From contig OZ059896.1 in assembly GCA_964057225.1 (NCBI GenBank), forward strand, positions 14,244,501 to 14,308,500: 64,000 nt of DNA, given 5' to 3'. This document shows positions 13,425 through 25,977 of this stretch, piece by piece; within the stretch, counting starts at the first letter, position 1, and every line of letters starts with the position of its first letter. This DNA is from Auanema rhodensis (taxonomy: Eukaryota > Nematoda > Chromadorea > Rhabditida > Rhabditidae). A program made the position numbers and the translations under genes. The notes beneath the pieces were generated by a model. The model was not told the origin of the DNA. It saw only the letters and a program-made list of their open reading frames with translations, and searched no databases.

Positions 13425-16400
13425 TCAGTAATGGTCAGCCACTTGAACATGAATCAGCTTCTTATACTGAGATCGACTGAAAGGTAAAAGAAATATTATA
13501 AATGACAAGACAGAATAGTAGAGAGAGAGAGAGATTGAGAGAGAGAGAGAGGGAGAGAGAGAGAGAGAGAGCAAAAAGTAAGAGAAGAAGGTAAGCAAGA
13601 TAGAAAGAGTGAGAGTGAGTGGGAGTACAACCAGCTAAAGCGTCATTGCTTATGGAAATGACAAGCCGATCTTACTTGAGTCACGTCATGAAGTTCAAAA
13701 TGAGAGATAATGCAAATGAGTAAGGAAGGTGTTAAAAAAACGGAAGTTAATTATATTTTATAGAAGATTATATAATATTTGAATATATTTTATATTGTTA
13801 AATAAATTATTTTGATATCTTATGGGCTATACGTATATAAGAAGAAAAAGAGATCACTCACATAATATCAAGCATGATTCAACATCATCATAAGCTTTAT
13901 CATATCATAATATATGTTAGAAATATCTTGATATTTACTTAAAGTTTTTAATTATTTATTTTAAAGTAAAAAAAAAGAAGAAAAATATAATTGAATGTTT
14001 AGATAAAAGTTGACTTTTTACATAATTTGAAAGCCAGAACAATTGTAAATTTATGTTTCATATACAAGTACTTGAATAGCGTTTTTGTTTAAAATTTAAA
14101 CATAAATCGAAACACAAAATATTCAGCAAAAAAAGGTTTTCTTTTTCTACTCCTTCTGAAAATTTCCAATTTAAGAATTGAATAAACCAGTTTTTTTTGA
14201 AAAAAAAGAGAGAAAATCAGAGAAAATTTCATGAACTAAGCCGGGGGTGATTTCAAGCTTTTTCTGACAAAAATAGCAATATATCAGGTGAAAAAAGAGA
14301 AATGCCGCACAATGACAGAAAGAATTTGAAAGAAAAATTAGGATATTTATCTTATATTTTGCAAAAAACCTTGATTTATGATTATGTGAAAGAAGAGGAA
14401 AAAAGATAAAAGAAGTAAGACAATGCTGCTGATGACGTGGATGATGCTGTTAGTTGACGATCGTGAGGATTGTGCCACTGATGCCTTAACTCTTCCTATT
14501 TATCTCTACGAAAAGCTTTCTTTATCCTTCTCTCTCGTTTCATTTTTTATCTTCACACGTTGGTTCACATGTATTCTCGAGCACTCATTCAAGCTCTGAC
14601 TCCCTCATACTACTTCTTTGGTTTTCTCGAAATAATTTTTTCTTGAAAGTTACATGCTCTTGATACTTGATCATGCCTACATTTTATTCTGTCATTCATC
14701 TGTTTCCGAATCTGGACTACGATGATGATCGGAACTAGTAATGATGGATCTAATGGTTAAGGCACGCGATGACAGACAAGCTTAGCCAATAGAAAGCTTC
14801 TTAAAGTACATTTGCCTAACTAACTACCACAAAAAATAATAAAAATGCTTCAAAAGTCCCTATTCCTGTCAGTCTCTCTCCCTTTCTCTTTGATCTTATA
14901 TAATAATAGAGCATTTTCCGAGATGTTTAAGAAAGTAAGAAATAGAGTGAACTTTCCTCTTGCCTTGCAAACACATAAGGAAGTTCATCCAAAAAACCGA
15001 AAAAACAAAGAAAACATGGTTTAAAAATATTTTTTCTTCAACTTATAATATTAAATAATGTTTTTTTAATTTGAAATATCATGAAAAAACCTCTACATCG
15101 TTGAAAATTTTATTAGAAATACGAAAAAAAAAATTGAAGAAATATTCTTTTTTTGAGATAAAAAAACAACTTTGCATGTACATGTACATGTATATATTCT
15201 CCTTCAAAATTCAGACAATGATGTGACTTCATCCTATTACATTAAAATCAAAGGAAGTCATCCAAATATAAGGAGAGAAGTTGAGAAAAGAACAAAAAAA
15301 GAATATGAGAGTGTTCGTCACAAGTTCATACACACATACACACACAGATTCTTATCTTTTTTTTTCATAAATCTCACATTGAAAATCTTTTATTTTTGAT
15401 AAAAAAAATTCTAAATTAAGCAGCTTTATAACATCTTAGTCGTTTTCGCAAAAAAAAATCACAAAATATAAAAATAATTTCCTTCTGCTCTCGTCTATGA
15501 CCAAAAATTCCATAAGCTGTCACAGCTGCATTTAGCAAAAGAAGTTTGTTTGGAAAATTCGTAAAAATTTTAGAATTAATAGGATTATGTCAGTTGAAAA
15601 TAAAAAAATTCAATGGCTACTAGTTAATTATTAATATGAAATGACACAAAAACTAAAATTTTTGATTTTTCTTTTAATTTTCATCTCAATTTTCCTCATA
15701 AAAATGTAGTCGTTATATGTATATGCATATCGACAGCTTAGACTTGTGCAAACATTCGTAAATTTAGACAAAAAAATGTTTTAAATCATTGAAATGAAAC
15801 GATTAATAGAAATTTGAATACTTTTTTTTCTAAAAATATATTCAGAAATTAAAATATTTTTTGAATAAAACAGCATGTTTATGAATGAATTTTCAATTTT
15901 TTAAAAGTAAGCAAAACAGAGAGAAAGAGAGAGAGAGGGAGAGAATATGACTTTTAAAAGAAGTTATGTTCAAGTTAATTGACAACGTTTTACTTTCATT
16001 TAGCTAGTAAGCACTTAGTACAGCTTAGAACTGGTATACCCTTCATAACAAATCCAGAAAAAAGCTGAAGAGATTAACTTTGCCTTTGGCAAAAAGGCGA
16101 CCAAAAAAACCTTTTTTTCGTTTTCCTACGTTTTGATGGTTCACCAGAATGACTAAGAGTTCATGGCAAGAGTACTGGATACTGGAAACGATTCAGACGA
16201 ACGTTGAACTCCGATGTCCGAATAGCAAACAGATTGGAAAGAGTAGCCGTTGATGGTTGTTTCCGACATCATTACAAATCCCAAAATTCAGAAAAAAAAC
16301 GAGAAAAAGATAAAAGGAAAAGACTTAAATGAGATTTCAAGAGATAAATAATATATCTATTATAATGAAATATTGTTTTATTTTTTAGTAAACAATCTAT

Positions 16401-18511
16401 AAAAATAAAAGATTTATGTTGTGGTATGAATCAATGACTTAAACTTAACTATCAGCTGTTCATTTCAAAAAGGTGTCATGAAGTTGAGAAAAGGCCGGAG
16501 TTCATGTGAAAAGTGATAATTCTTTATCACACAGTATTTTACTCAATTTTCAAACCTTAGTCTTGACTTTTCTCAAAATCTTCTGGGAAATTGGAGATTT
16601 GTGAAGACAAAACAGTTGGTTAGATTTCGTCTTAAGCTTTAGAAACTGGACAGATACAATGTTTTCTTGTTTTTCGAATAAAAACATCTATAAAAGCTCA
16701 TAATTCAGATGTTTAAGCTAAAGCTGAAGCTCGGGAAACGTATAACAAAGGCGGAAATCTGATAGAGCCTGTCATCATCAACATCAAATGTAGTTTATGT
16801 GTATTCGGTAGAAGCCAAAGGAGTTTTGCATTCATTTTTCTTTGTTTTACTTTCCGAATTCCAATGTTAAACTTAACAACTTCATGAACTTTGTAGTTCG
16901 TAACTTGACATAACTGAGCTGCAAGTTACAAAATAAAATTTCAGAAAAAACTGTAATAATATCATAATTATCAGAACTATTATTATATATAAAATATATT
17001 AGTTAAATTTAAAAATATATATATATATAAATTACGATTAATGTTGAATAAACATAAAATAGTATAGTGATGCAACCGCTTATAGTGAGAGTATTGCGCA
17101 AAATGCAAAATGCACGACTTTACACGCCAAATTTACGTGAAAACGCAGCCAAATATGAAGATTGCACGTGGAATCTGCAGGCATCGCTTTGGTACATTTA
17201 GAAAACGGCTAAATTGCGGAACAAAATCAGTTTGAACATGATATGTGTGAAAAGGGGGGGGGGTAGAGAAGCAGGAGTGAAGACCGTAGAAATATGAATT
17301 TTTGAGATCTATTTCTTATAATGGCCGAAACCATAAAGTGAAGGAATACGTAGAAACACTACAAGATTTTAAGGCTTATTGCAAAAAAATTGAAAAACAT
17401 TGTAATTTATGGAAAAATTGGACGCGGCAAGGGTGTCAGATTGACTTCTGGATGAGAGAATACACTGAGGAACACTTTGGTGCACAAACAAACATTTTGA
17501 TCTCAGCAAGAGCAAATATGAAATTACACGTTGATTTGCATTTCAATCTTCAGATATTTAGGAATGATCTCTCACATATTTCAGGCTCTTTTCAGGAAGA
17601 GCAGCTGTTATTTTGGCTTATCTTTTGTTCCCTGAGCGGCAAATACCAAAACTGAATGCCCTGAGGGTTACGTCTTTGTGTATATGTGTATATATGTGCA
17701 TAAACTACACAAGTAAGTGAGTACGACGAGTGAAAAAAAGTTAAAATTCTTCAAAGAGAATAGGTAGTGGAGAAGAGAACAGAGGGAAAGAAGAAGAAAG
17801 AGTGATAGAGGGAAAAGAGAGGGAGATAACGAGAGGCAAGATGAGGTTGAAACAAAAAAAAAACAAGTAAGCAGAGATGACAAGTGCTGATTGATGAGCT
17901 CTGTCTAGAAATCCATGTAGAAGATATATAAATTCCTCAGTTATTGTTTAGAAATGAATATAATTATCGTATTTTTATGAATAAAAATGAAATTTTCGTA
18001 ACAATACGAGCAGAACAACAATCTTCATCTAAGAATAGTGTAGGAGACAAGCAAAAAATGATGCTAAACTGAAAATTAGAGATAAATAAGCTAAATTTCT
18101 CTCTTCTTTTCACGTTATGCTTGTTGCGGAAATTATATTTATTCGGATAGAAAGTAAATGAATATCAAGGCTGAAAGAAAAAAAATGGTAACAACTTAAG
18201 CGGAATGTTCGGATTTGAAAGAGAGATAGATAGATGAAAGAAGTAGAGGAGGTTGGTTTTGAAGAGGAAGATACAGAAGGAAAAGGAATGAGAAAACTAA
18301 TTCAGGAAAGGGGAGGGACTAAGATTAAAGAAGTAAGAGAGATTGAGATAAAGTGAGAGAGAGAAAGGAAAGCTCGATTTAAGCATATGCAGGGCAATTC
18401 AATGAAAAACTATCGATAAACTGGTTCAATTACCTTAAAGGTTTCATCCAGGATACAGCAAACGTCACTGAGCAAGTTTCACCTTCTTTGGCAAAATTTA
18501 AGAAGGAGAAG
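13425..18511 (-). other. Possible exons of a long-intron minus-strand gene (set B)
   Basis: A 78-base segment (18511-18434) follows CTTTTTCAG, is open (FAKEGETCSVTFAVSWMKPL) and ends at a GTAATT donor leaving two bases of a codon. Two downstream segments each start with the one base needed to complete that codon and end in a stop: 14749-14692 (SIITSSDHHRSPDSETDE, after CCATTAG) and 13476-13425 (RSQYKKLIHVQVADHY, after CCTTTCAG). They could be alternative last exons of one gene. Family unknown. Each segment is short, so chance is a real alternative. Confidence 0.2.
13521..13571 (+). repeat. (GA)n microsatellite
   Basis: Near-perfect GA dinucleotide repeat, interrupted once by TT and once by an extra G. 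Confidence 0.9.
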
Positions 18512-18819
18512 CTGAAAAAGACGAAAAAGGTCTTGAAGGTTGGCATGTCGAATTCGTCAGAAGGTGAAAGATATTGCAATCATTAAGCTAGAACATCCAG
18601 CTTCATATCAGAATGTTAGAGCTTTTCTGTTGAAAGCGTTTTTGAAAAAAAAACAGCAAAAGCATCTTATAATTAAACTTCAGCTTGCTGTTGAAATCTT
18701 TGTTTGAAAAGCAAGCCCAATCAGACAACGGCGAAACGATGATGTCTAAAAAGGGAGAATTGAAGTATTCCAGAGAATTTTTCCAAAAAAAATACGTTAG
18801 AGGAGTATTTTAGAGAGAA

Positions 18820-18821
<2 letters not shown>

Positions 18822-18871
<50 letters not shown>

Positions 18872-18910
18872 AGAAGGGGAGAGAGAGAGAAAGATAGAGA
18901 GGGGGGAGGG
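18822..18910 (+). repeat. GA/GGGA microsatellite
   Basis: Long GA repeat passing into GGGAGGGAGAAGGGG and ending in a G-rich run; purine only on the + strand. Confidence 0.9.
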
Positions 18911-19169
18911 AATTCATTCATAGGATTAAAGCAGACTAGGATTTTCTGAAAGTTCCAATAAAATATTTTATTATTGAACCTTCAGCTTTTATAGTTTTTG
19001 AGTAGTATATAAGTTACGAAAAATTGGTTGTATTCCCTCTCAACTCTGAACTTGATATTCAGCATTCAAAAATGGAAAAAATGGAACTCATCTATTGCCA
19101 TATGATAGCCTAACTTTGTTTAAATATTAAAGAACAATATCATCGATCTGACAAAATATAAAAAGAACG

Positions 19170-19173
<4 letters not shown>

Positions 19174-19219
<46 letters not shown>

Positions 19220-19234
19220 GATTAGAGAGAGAGA
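19174..19234 (+). repeat. (GA)n microsatellite
   Basis: About 40 bases of perfect GA repeat followed by a short interruption (TTGGATT) and more GA. Confidence 0.9.
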
Positions 19235-22200
19235 GAATGAGATTTAAAAAAAAGAACGTATATCAAAAGCTAGTAACATGTGAGAACATAACGTTTAACA
19301 ATCTAAAAAGTTCAAAAAGACATGCTGATGATAACGATGTTTCAAGTCAAAGGCCAATACTGACAATCGTTTTTGTTGTTTTTTTTTTAAATTAAAATAG
19401 CTCATTTGAACATCACATTGCCTTCTTCTTTATGCTATCATGTACCTTTGTAGATTTTTTGCGATCTGTTGTCAGCTTTTTCTAATCACTTTACAAACAA
19501 TGTTCTTCCTCATACTTCACACTAACTGCTCCAGTTCAAAATGTTTCTTCAAAAGTATGTATGTATAATCAGAAACATTTGAAAATAGAAGAAAAAATTA
19601 ATTTTATATGATAATACATACGAAATGATTAGTAGCTTTTTAACGTTTTTTTATTCTTTTTTTAGCTTTCAAATAAATTTTTCACAACATGATTATGTAT
19701 GTGAGAATTACTATTTAACTATGCTGCTTTAAATTATTTAATTATACTTGAAAAATAAGTTTAGCAATAGATTAAAACCTTTGTGACATTTTGAGGATAT
19801 GTCGGAGTAGGCACTTTTCAGAAGTCGAGAACTAATTTTCAACTTCTTACCGCTCTTCTATGCCTAAGGCGATATTTAACAGCATGACCATTCAAAGTTC
19901 TTAAAGCTTCGTTCAAAGTTTTTGCCATAAAGTCTGACAACACAACATACACCATTGTTATGTTTTGAACAGAAATTTATTTGAAAAATTTAAGAAGAAT
20001 GAATCCAAAAGAAAAAAAAGTAAAATTAAAAAAATATGATGCTAATGAAAAAAAGGTAGTTCATTAAGTAACAGAAAAAGAAAAATGAGGAATAAAATGA
20101 AGAAGAAATGAGAGAAATACGAAATTATTCTGCATATAACTACATAATTTAACAATTATAATTTATAAATATGATGAAAAAAACATGTTAGAATGTATAT
20201 ATACATATATGTATATATACGTTTATATGTATATAAAATATTCTGATCAAGATATTATTCAAAAAATAAGTTATTCCTTCTATTAATGAATGTATATAAT
20301 TATTTTTATTTCAATAATCTTCATCTTTTATTTTATTTTTAAATATGAATGTTAACAATTTATTTGATTCATTATATAATTAGTTAAATATAATAAATCA
20401 TATAATTAACAAATTAAAAAACTTCATATGTAATCAAATAATTCAATAAGAATTAAATAACTTATTTAAGAAACATAAAAACTCAACCGTAGATCAGCAC
20501 AAATGATGAATTAAAATGAAAATCATGAGCTTACGTAAGCTTACGTGAACTACCACTGTATGCTAATTAGTTATATAAGTTATAGATATGATATAATATC
20601 ATTGTAAAAGTTCAAAACGTATCTAATTTCTAATGAATTCAGCTTTAAAAATTACTTTTTTTATTTTTTTGAAAGCACGAGTGGAAAGAAAAGAAAAAAC
20701 AATCAATTTTTCCTTTTTCATGCTAATTATATGAGTGGTTTCAATTAAATATTGAAAAGTATTTAAATAAATAAAAGTCTTTTTTTTTTGAAATAACAGA
20801 CATTTCAAAAGTTTGATTTCTATATTTTTCCTGGAAATATGTTACAAACCTGACAGAATATGAAAATTTTGCTGAAATAAGCTTCAATTATTCTGTAAAA
20901 CTTACAGCTTTCTCATTAATTTTGTATAAAAAACATAATATATTTGTTATAGTTGCAAGAAAATTACATATAGTTATGTTTACATTCTTGAATTTATTGA
21001 TTAACTTGATTAATTAATAGAAGAAGACTAATGATAAACAACATGATGACTTTTAACATCTGTCAAACTGAACATATCAAGCTTTAATTTTTTTTTTCAT
21101 CTTGAAATTTGAAAGCTTGAACAAAAACTAAATATTTTTTCCAAATTTATTATTATTGCAGGAAAGAAGAAATTGATAAAGTAGCTTCTGAGGTCAAACC
21201 TTGTAATATAGAAAGATTAACGATTTAAGAGTTGAAACATAGAATCATTTTTCAATAAAAAATGACATTTAAATGATAAAAAATGAATTATAAAAAGATT
21301 TTAAGTATTACAAGACAGAAAAAAACATAAAAAATAAAAAAAAATTTGTGATAAAATGAAAGAGATATAGTTTGAATTAATAAAGGTCGTTATCCAATGT
21401 GGATGAAGAGTAATGTCTCTTCGACTATTTGGAAGCCAACTGTCGTTTATTTGTTGAAGAATGGTGTTGAAAAGACACAGGTCGATGGAAAAATATAATA
21501 GTTTTAGAAACATGAGATTAAAGAAATGTTAAAAAGAAATCGTAAGGATTTTTTGAAAAAAAAAGGAAAAAAATGATTGAGAGAGGAAGAAAGGTTTTGT
21601 GATCAATTGATTGATCTATTGCATTTTAAAATTTAACGCTCATTCGATTCATAGTCTCAAGTTCACAAATATTTATTGGGAATTTAGGTTTTTTTTTGTT
21701 TTTTTGAACCGAAAATCGCAACAATTTCTAGTAAATTCAATCAATATTGTGGTTTTTTTGTAAACAAAGATTATAAATTGCTGAAAGGATATACATGTAT
21801 CTGAGATTGCTCATTAAACTGGGGACACAGAGATTTCATACGATGAACAAGGTTTCTTTTAGGATGAGATGAGATATATAAGGTCTTTTTATCTTATTTG
21901 TTTAGTTCTTCAATTATTTTGAAAAGAAATTGGTCTTAAAAGCTTGTTATGTGTCAGATGGATACACAAGATCAGATAATTGACCAACAAATGGCCAATG
22001 ATCAGGTGCCATATGCTTTTAGTCCAAAAAACCGCAGATATCAGAGCAAGAAATATAAATCTCATGAAGAGCAATTTGAAAAAAATAGATAAATGAACTG
22101 ACTGTAGACCGGATGATAAAGCTTGCCTTCTAGCATGAGCGAGCCATCTAGCACAAGCTTTGAATCTGAACTAGACCTCTCTTTCACATCAGCTTACAAT

Positions 22201-23416
22201 TGAATTTTTTATTCGAACATATGTACATATGAAATTTTTGTATATTTATATAAGGGAACAATGACATCTGGGAACTTTTGCAGGTTTCTATTTCAATTTA
22301 AAAAAAAAGTTATCTAAACTATAACGAAGGAACTATTTTGCAGTTTAAGCCATATGGTATTTGCAGAAAGTTTTGAAAATAAAAAAGAAAAAGACGAAAA
22401 ATGATTAAAATTTGAAAAAAGTGCAAATGAAATCGGAAAACAGAAAAAAATCGAGCGAGAAAAAGAATTTAACAATTATTATCTTAAATGAAAGGAAGAC
22501 TTCTACTCCAGAAGTGCAAACCGCTTTAAATTTTCTAATAAAAAGCTTACCGGCATGAATCTCAGGCTGCTCTCTTGGCACTTGGCTAGTTCAATAGCAA
22601 AATTATTCAAAATAAATAAATTTTCCAATGTTAGATAAGTTAATCACGCAAGCTTAGTTTAGAGACTCAAGTTTCAAATAACTGTTCAAAAGCTTTTTGT
22701 CTAAATTAACCCAATTATATACAACTTCGTCTAGCTAATATTGCTTATTATTTCATTCAAAAATTGAATTAAAACTAAGAAAACAGAAATGAAACGAAAA
22801 TTATAAGAATAAATATTCTATTCGAGTTGATTTCTGTGCCACCAAGTCAAAGCGAATACTAAAATGAATGTGATTGTCTTAGTAAATTATGGCAAAAAAA
22901 AAATTTTTTTTCATTAAATGAAGTAATGTCAAATAGTAGATTTGTGTGTGTTTTGACCTCAACCTTTATTTATTTATAAATGCATACATAATTTTTCATT
23001 TTTTACATAAAACTTTACTTTATTTCTTTTATGATTTTTCTCACTTCATATGCAATATTTTATAACTTATTTGCCTATTTTGTATTAAGGCAGGGAAATA
23101 CATAGAAAGATAGAGAACTTTTTGGTATTCGAGAAGGAGAAGAAGATAGATTATCAAATCTACTAATCTATTCTATATATTATCCTGTGTTAAAGCTTTT
23201 AGCAATCAATTCAATGAATTCATAATCCAAAACATGATCCAGCCTACTAGAGTTATCCATCTAATCAAAATCATTTGTGCCTTGTGTTATATCTAAAAGC
23301 ACAATTAGCTACTAAAGTTTGACTATGGGTTTCTGTTTGGTAATATTTATGCTAATTTGGGCTATTAAAAGCAATATAATACGTACATTTATTAATTTTT
23401 TCTTTTTGCTTTATAG

Positions 23417-25688
23417 AGTAAGGAAGAAAAAATTCGTATGTACATGCAGAAGTTACCACCAAGCTATAGGCATGCTAAACAAGGTGAACTAAAACCTGTC
23501 AAAGCGGAACACACGAACTACGACTATGCTGAGGTAAGAGGATATTTCGTTTTCTTTTTCCTTGTGTTATATTTCATGTTTTTCTATTATATTAGGTTAA
23601 TTATCCAGCGGAAGACTTGGCTGTAATAAGCTTATCACATACCGTGGGCTTTAGTCCTGATTATATTGCTCTAATTGATTTAGATGAAAATAGTTCAACA
23701 TATTCTCAGGTTTTTTTAAGTTTTCACTATATATTACATATTTTTTATATTCAGATAATTTGTAAAGTTCGTCTTGGTAATGGTGAAGAGCCTGGACGAA
23801 TGAATTGGATAAGTTCTGCAAGTCATTTAAACGATATAATTACTGTAAGTATCTCCTGAAACCCAACCTTATGATTCAGTTTTGCTAATTTAAAACTCTC
23901 TTTAGGCTGATCGAACACATCTTGTGGTGCCATGTATGAATACAAATAGAATATATATAATTGCAAGAGAAGGACGTCAACTACGAATCGCTAAAGTATG
24001 TTTCGAAATTCAGAATCAGTTATAGAATAATATATTTCAGGTTATACACTCAAATGAACTTCACTGTAGGGATATATCGTGTCCATATGCTGTACATTCA
24101 CTTCCGATTAAAGGAGCTCCAGCACATGTTTCAACTATGGGTGATCGAGATGGTCATGCTAAAGGTACATGCATGTTATAACTTCTAAATTCATAATCTA
24201 TATTTAGGAGATTTCTTACTGATTGATAAGAATACGTTTGAGCTTCGAACAAGAAAGAAAGCTGATGTTTTTAGTGGATATGGCGGTGATTTTTCTCTTC
24301 AAACTCGGCATAATGTGGTGATTAGTTGTGAATGGGGTCATCCAAGATTATTCCGAAATGGATTAACAGTTGAAGATTTAGAAAATGGTTTTATTCAATT
24401 TTTAAAATATAAGTTTTGAAATAATTCAGTTTCAACATCATTTGGTAACTGTTTACATGTTTGGCAAATATCTCCGGGTGTATTGAAACAAACTATAGAA
24501 CTAGATGCTAATTTTGGTCAATTAACCACTTGTGTTCGGTAATTTTTTAGTCGTTTTCTCTCTATCAATAAAACCTTACAAACTTTCTCAGTTTCCTGCA
24601 TAATGCTGATTGTAATCATGCGTTTGTATGTTCCGCATTAGGAGGTGGTATCTATCATTTGTATATGGAATCAGTAGCTGGACGTTGGACAGCAGATCAT
24701 GTATTAACAATTCCACCTTATAAGGTTAGTAGAAGAATCTAACTAACAAACCTTATACAGAACATTAAGGTGACTAACTGGATTAGCAACGAAATTCCTG
24801 CTCTTCTAACTGATATGGTTATATCATTAGATGATCATTGGTTGTATGTAGCTGGATGGCTACATGGTGTTATTTGGAGATTTGATATTTCTGATCCTTT
24901 TCGAATATCTATGTCTTCAAAGGTACTTTTCGTTAAGTCTGACGAAGGCAAAGCAAAAACATCGAAATATTTCCATAAATGTGCATGAAATCATGTTTCA
25001 TAATGAAAATTCTGGAAAAATAAAAAAAGGTGCAAAAAGCAGAAAGTGCCAACCGATCGTCTAAAAATACAAAATAAAATAAATCGATTCACGTGAAACT
25101 TCACTTGATTTATTGTGCATATAAATTAGCATAATAAGATGAAAATCATAGAATGCTAACTTTGTTTAAATCGGAAGTTATATCTCTTTCAGATTAGTCT
25201 AGGTGGGATATTAGCAGCCTTTCCCGATATTGTACTTCAATCTGAAGCCGGTTGTGAGCCTACCGTAAGTTTACTCTTATTGTTATGATAACATATATTG
25301 TTTTTGAGAACTCCGATGTTTCTCAAACCAGCTTTCGAGGTGGACCAGGAACATTACAATTAAGTTTAGATGGAAAACGGCTTTTTGTTTGTAATTCATT
25401 TTATAAGCCATGGGATGCACAATTTTATCCTGATTTAGTAAGGTGAGGCTATTAAGATTATATTAAGCTCGTATCATTGATTTAAGCACTGGAAGTCAAA
25501 TAATACGAATTGATGTTTTACATAACGATATGGTAGTAAATGAACGTTTCAATGTGGATTTATCTGTAAGTCGTTGAGCAAAGTCCATTCTAAGTTTACA
25601 AGCTTTGCAGAAAATGCCTGAAGGAGCATATGCTGCCCGCGAAATACATTTCATTTCTGGTGATTGTACAGCCGACAGTTTCCAATAA
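23417..25688 (+). CDS. Selenium-binding protein / methanethiol oxidase homologue
   Basis: Homologue of SELENBP1 (methanethiol oxidase family), a cytosolic protein that in humans oxidises methanethiol. Exons: 23417-23533, 23596-23709, 23755-23844, 23906-23995, 24041-24164, 24208-24387, 24430-24538, 24592-24724, 24770-24922, 25193-25264, 25309-25442, 25487-25565 and 25611-25688, about 490 residues (human 472). Recognisable stretches: [79 protein letters not shown] and [12 protein letters not shown]. The start may be ATG 23438 in an exon trans-spliced at 23416, or lie in an unseen upstream exon, since the exon is open back to its acceptor. Odd points: the family CxxC motif is replaced ([11 protein letters not shown] where human has GWNTCSSCFGD), and the C-terminal AHE is ARE. 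It may be a divergent or inactive paralogue. The acceptor at 25308 (TTTTGAG) is weak but needed for frame. Confidence 0.88.
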
Positions 25689-25977
25689 ATAGTAAAATTT
25701 ACTAACTAAAACGATAAGATATTTATATTAGAATGTTTCACAGTTATTATTCTCATATGTTTGTATTATGACCGCAAAAACGCGTAAAAAACCCGAAAAA
25801 AACAGAAATTAGTGAAAACTTAAGGCGAATTGTTGTAGGGACTGAGCAATTACATTCTTATGAAATTCCTAGATTTTGAAACAATAAAACGACCCAGCAT
25901 TCCGCATAATGGTTGGAATTTGAAGTCACCGGTTTCGAGAACTAAAAAGTAGAGGCATTAAGTGCGCTTAACATTAA

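Larger units (their letters stand above)
18680..22585 (-). other. Possible exons of a long-intron minus-strand gene (set A)
   Basis: Three minus-strand segments join in phase: 22585-22551 (reads QVPREQPEIHA, GTAAGC donor), 19933-19851 (FMAKTLNEALRTLNGHAVKY, TGTCAG acceptor, GTAAGA donor) and 18745-18680 (TSSFRRCLIGLAFQTKISTA, CCTTTTTAG acceptor, TGA stop). The peptide is basic and unlike noncoding translation here, but I recognise no domain; the middle part is only faintly like the second helix of an RRM. No start exon was found, and another open island lies at about 22085-22195. Confidence 0.22.
11321..23416. other. 12-kb gene-poor region, purine-rich on the + strand
   Basis: Between the bestrophin start and the first seen exon of the selenium-binding homologue there is no long confident gene. 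The + strand is rich in G and A with several GA microsatellites. Scattered GC-richer islands on the minus strand have splice sites and look like short exons; they are listed separately. A 117-codon + strand open stretch at 17302-17655 starts from TTG, has no recognisable domain, and about one such run is expected by chance in this much AT-rich DNA. The region may hold long introns, promoters of bestrophin, or distant 5' exons of the gene at 23417. Confidence 0.5.

Noticed and set aside
14758-14768. 11-base match to the miR-124 5' end (TAAGGCACGCG), overlapping a tRNA A-box-like stretch
   Set aside because: No complementary arm nearby to make a precursor hairpin, and no anticodon stem or B box for a tRNA; on the minus strand it borders a possible exon instead.
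17302-17655. 117-codon open frame on the + strand
   Set aside because: Starts from TTG, has no domain or splice context, and such a run is expected about once by chance in this much AT-rich sequence.
18721-18921. Minus-strand open frame with long Leu-Ser repeats
   Set aside because: Produced by the GA microsatellite.
20528-20541. Perfect palindrome AGCTTACGTAAGCT
   Set aside because: Short, isolated, in AT-rich noncoding DNA; no link to any feature.
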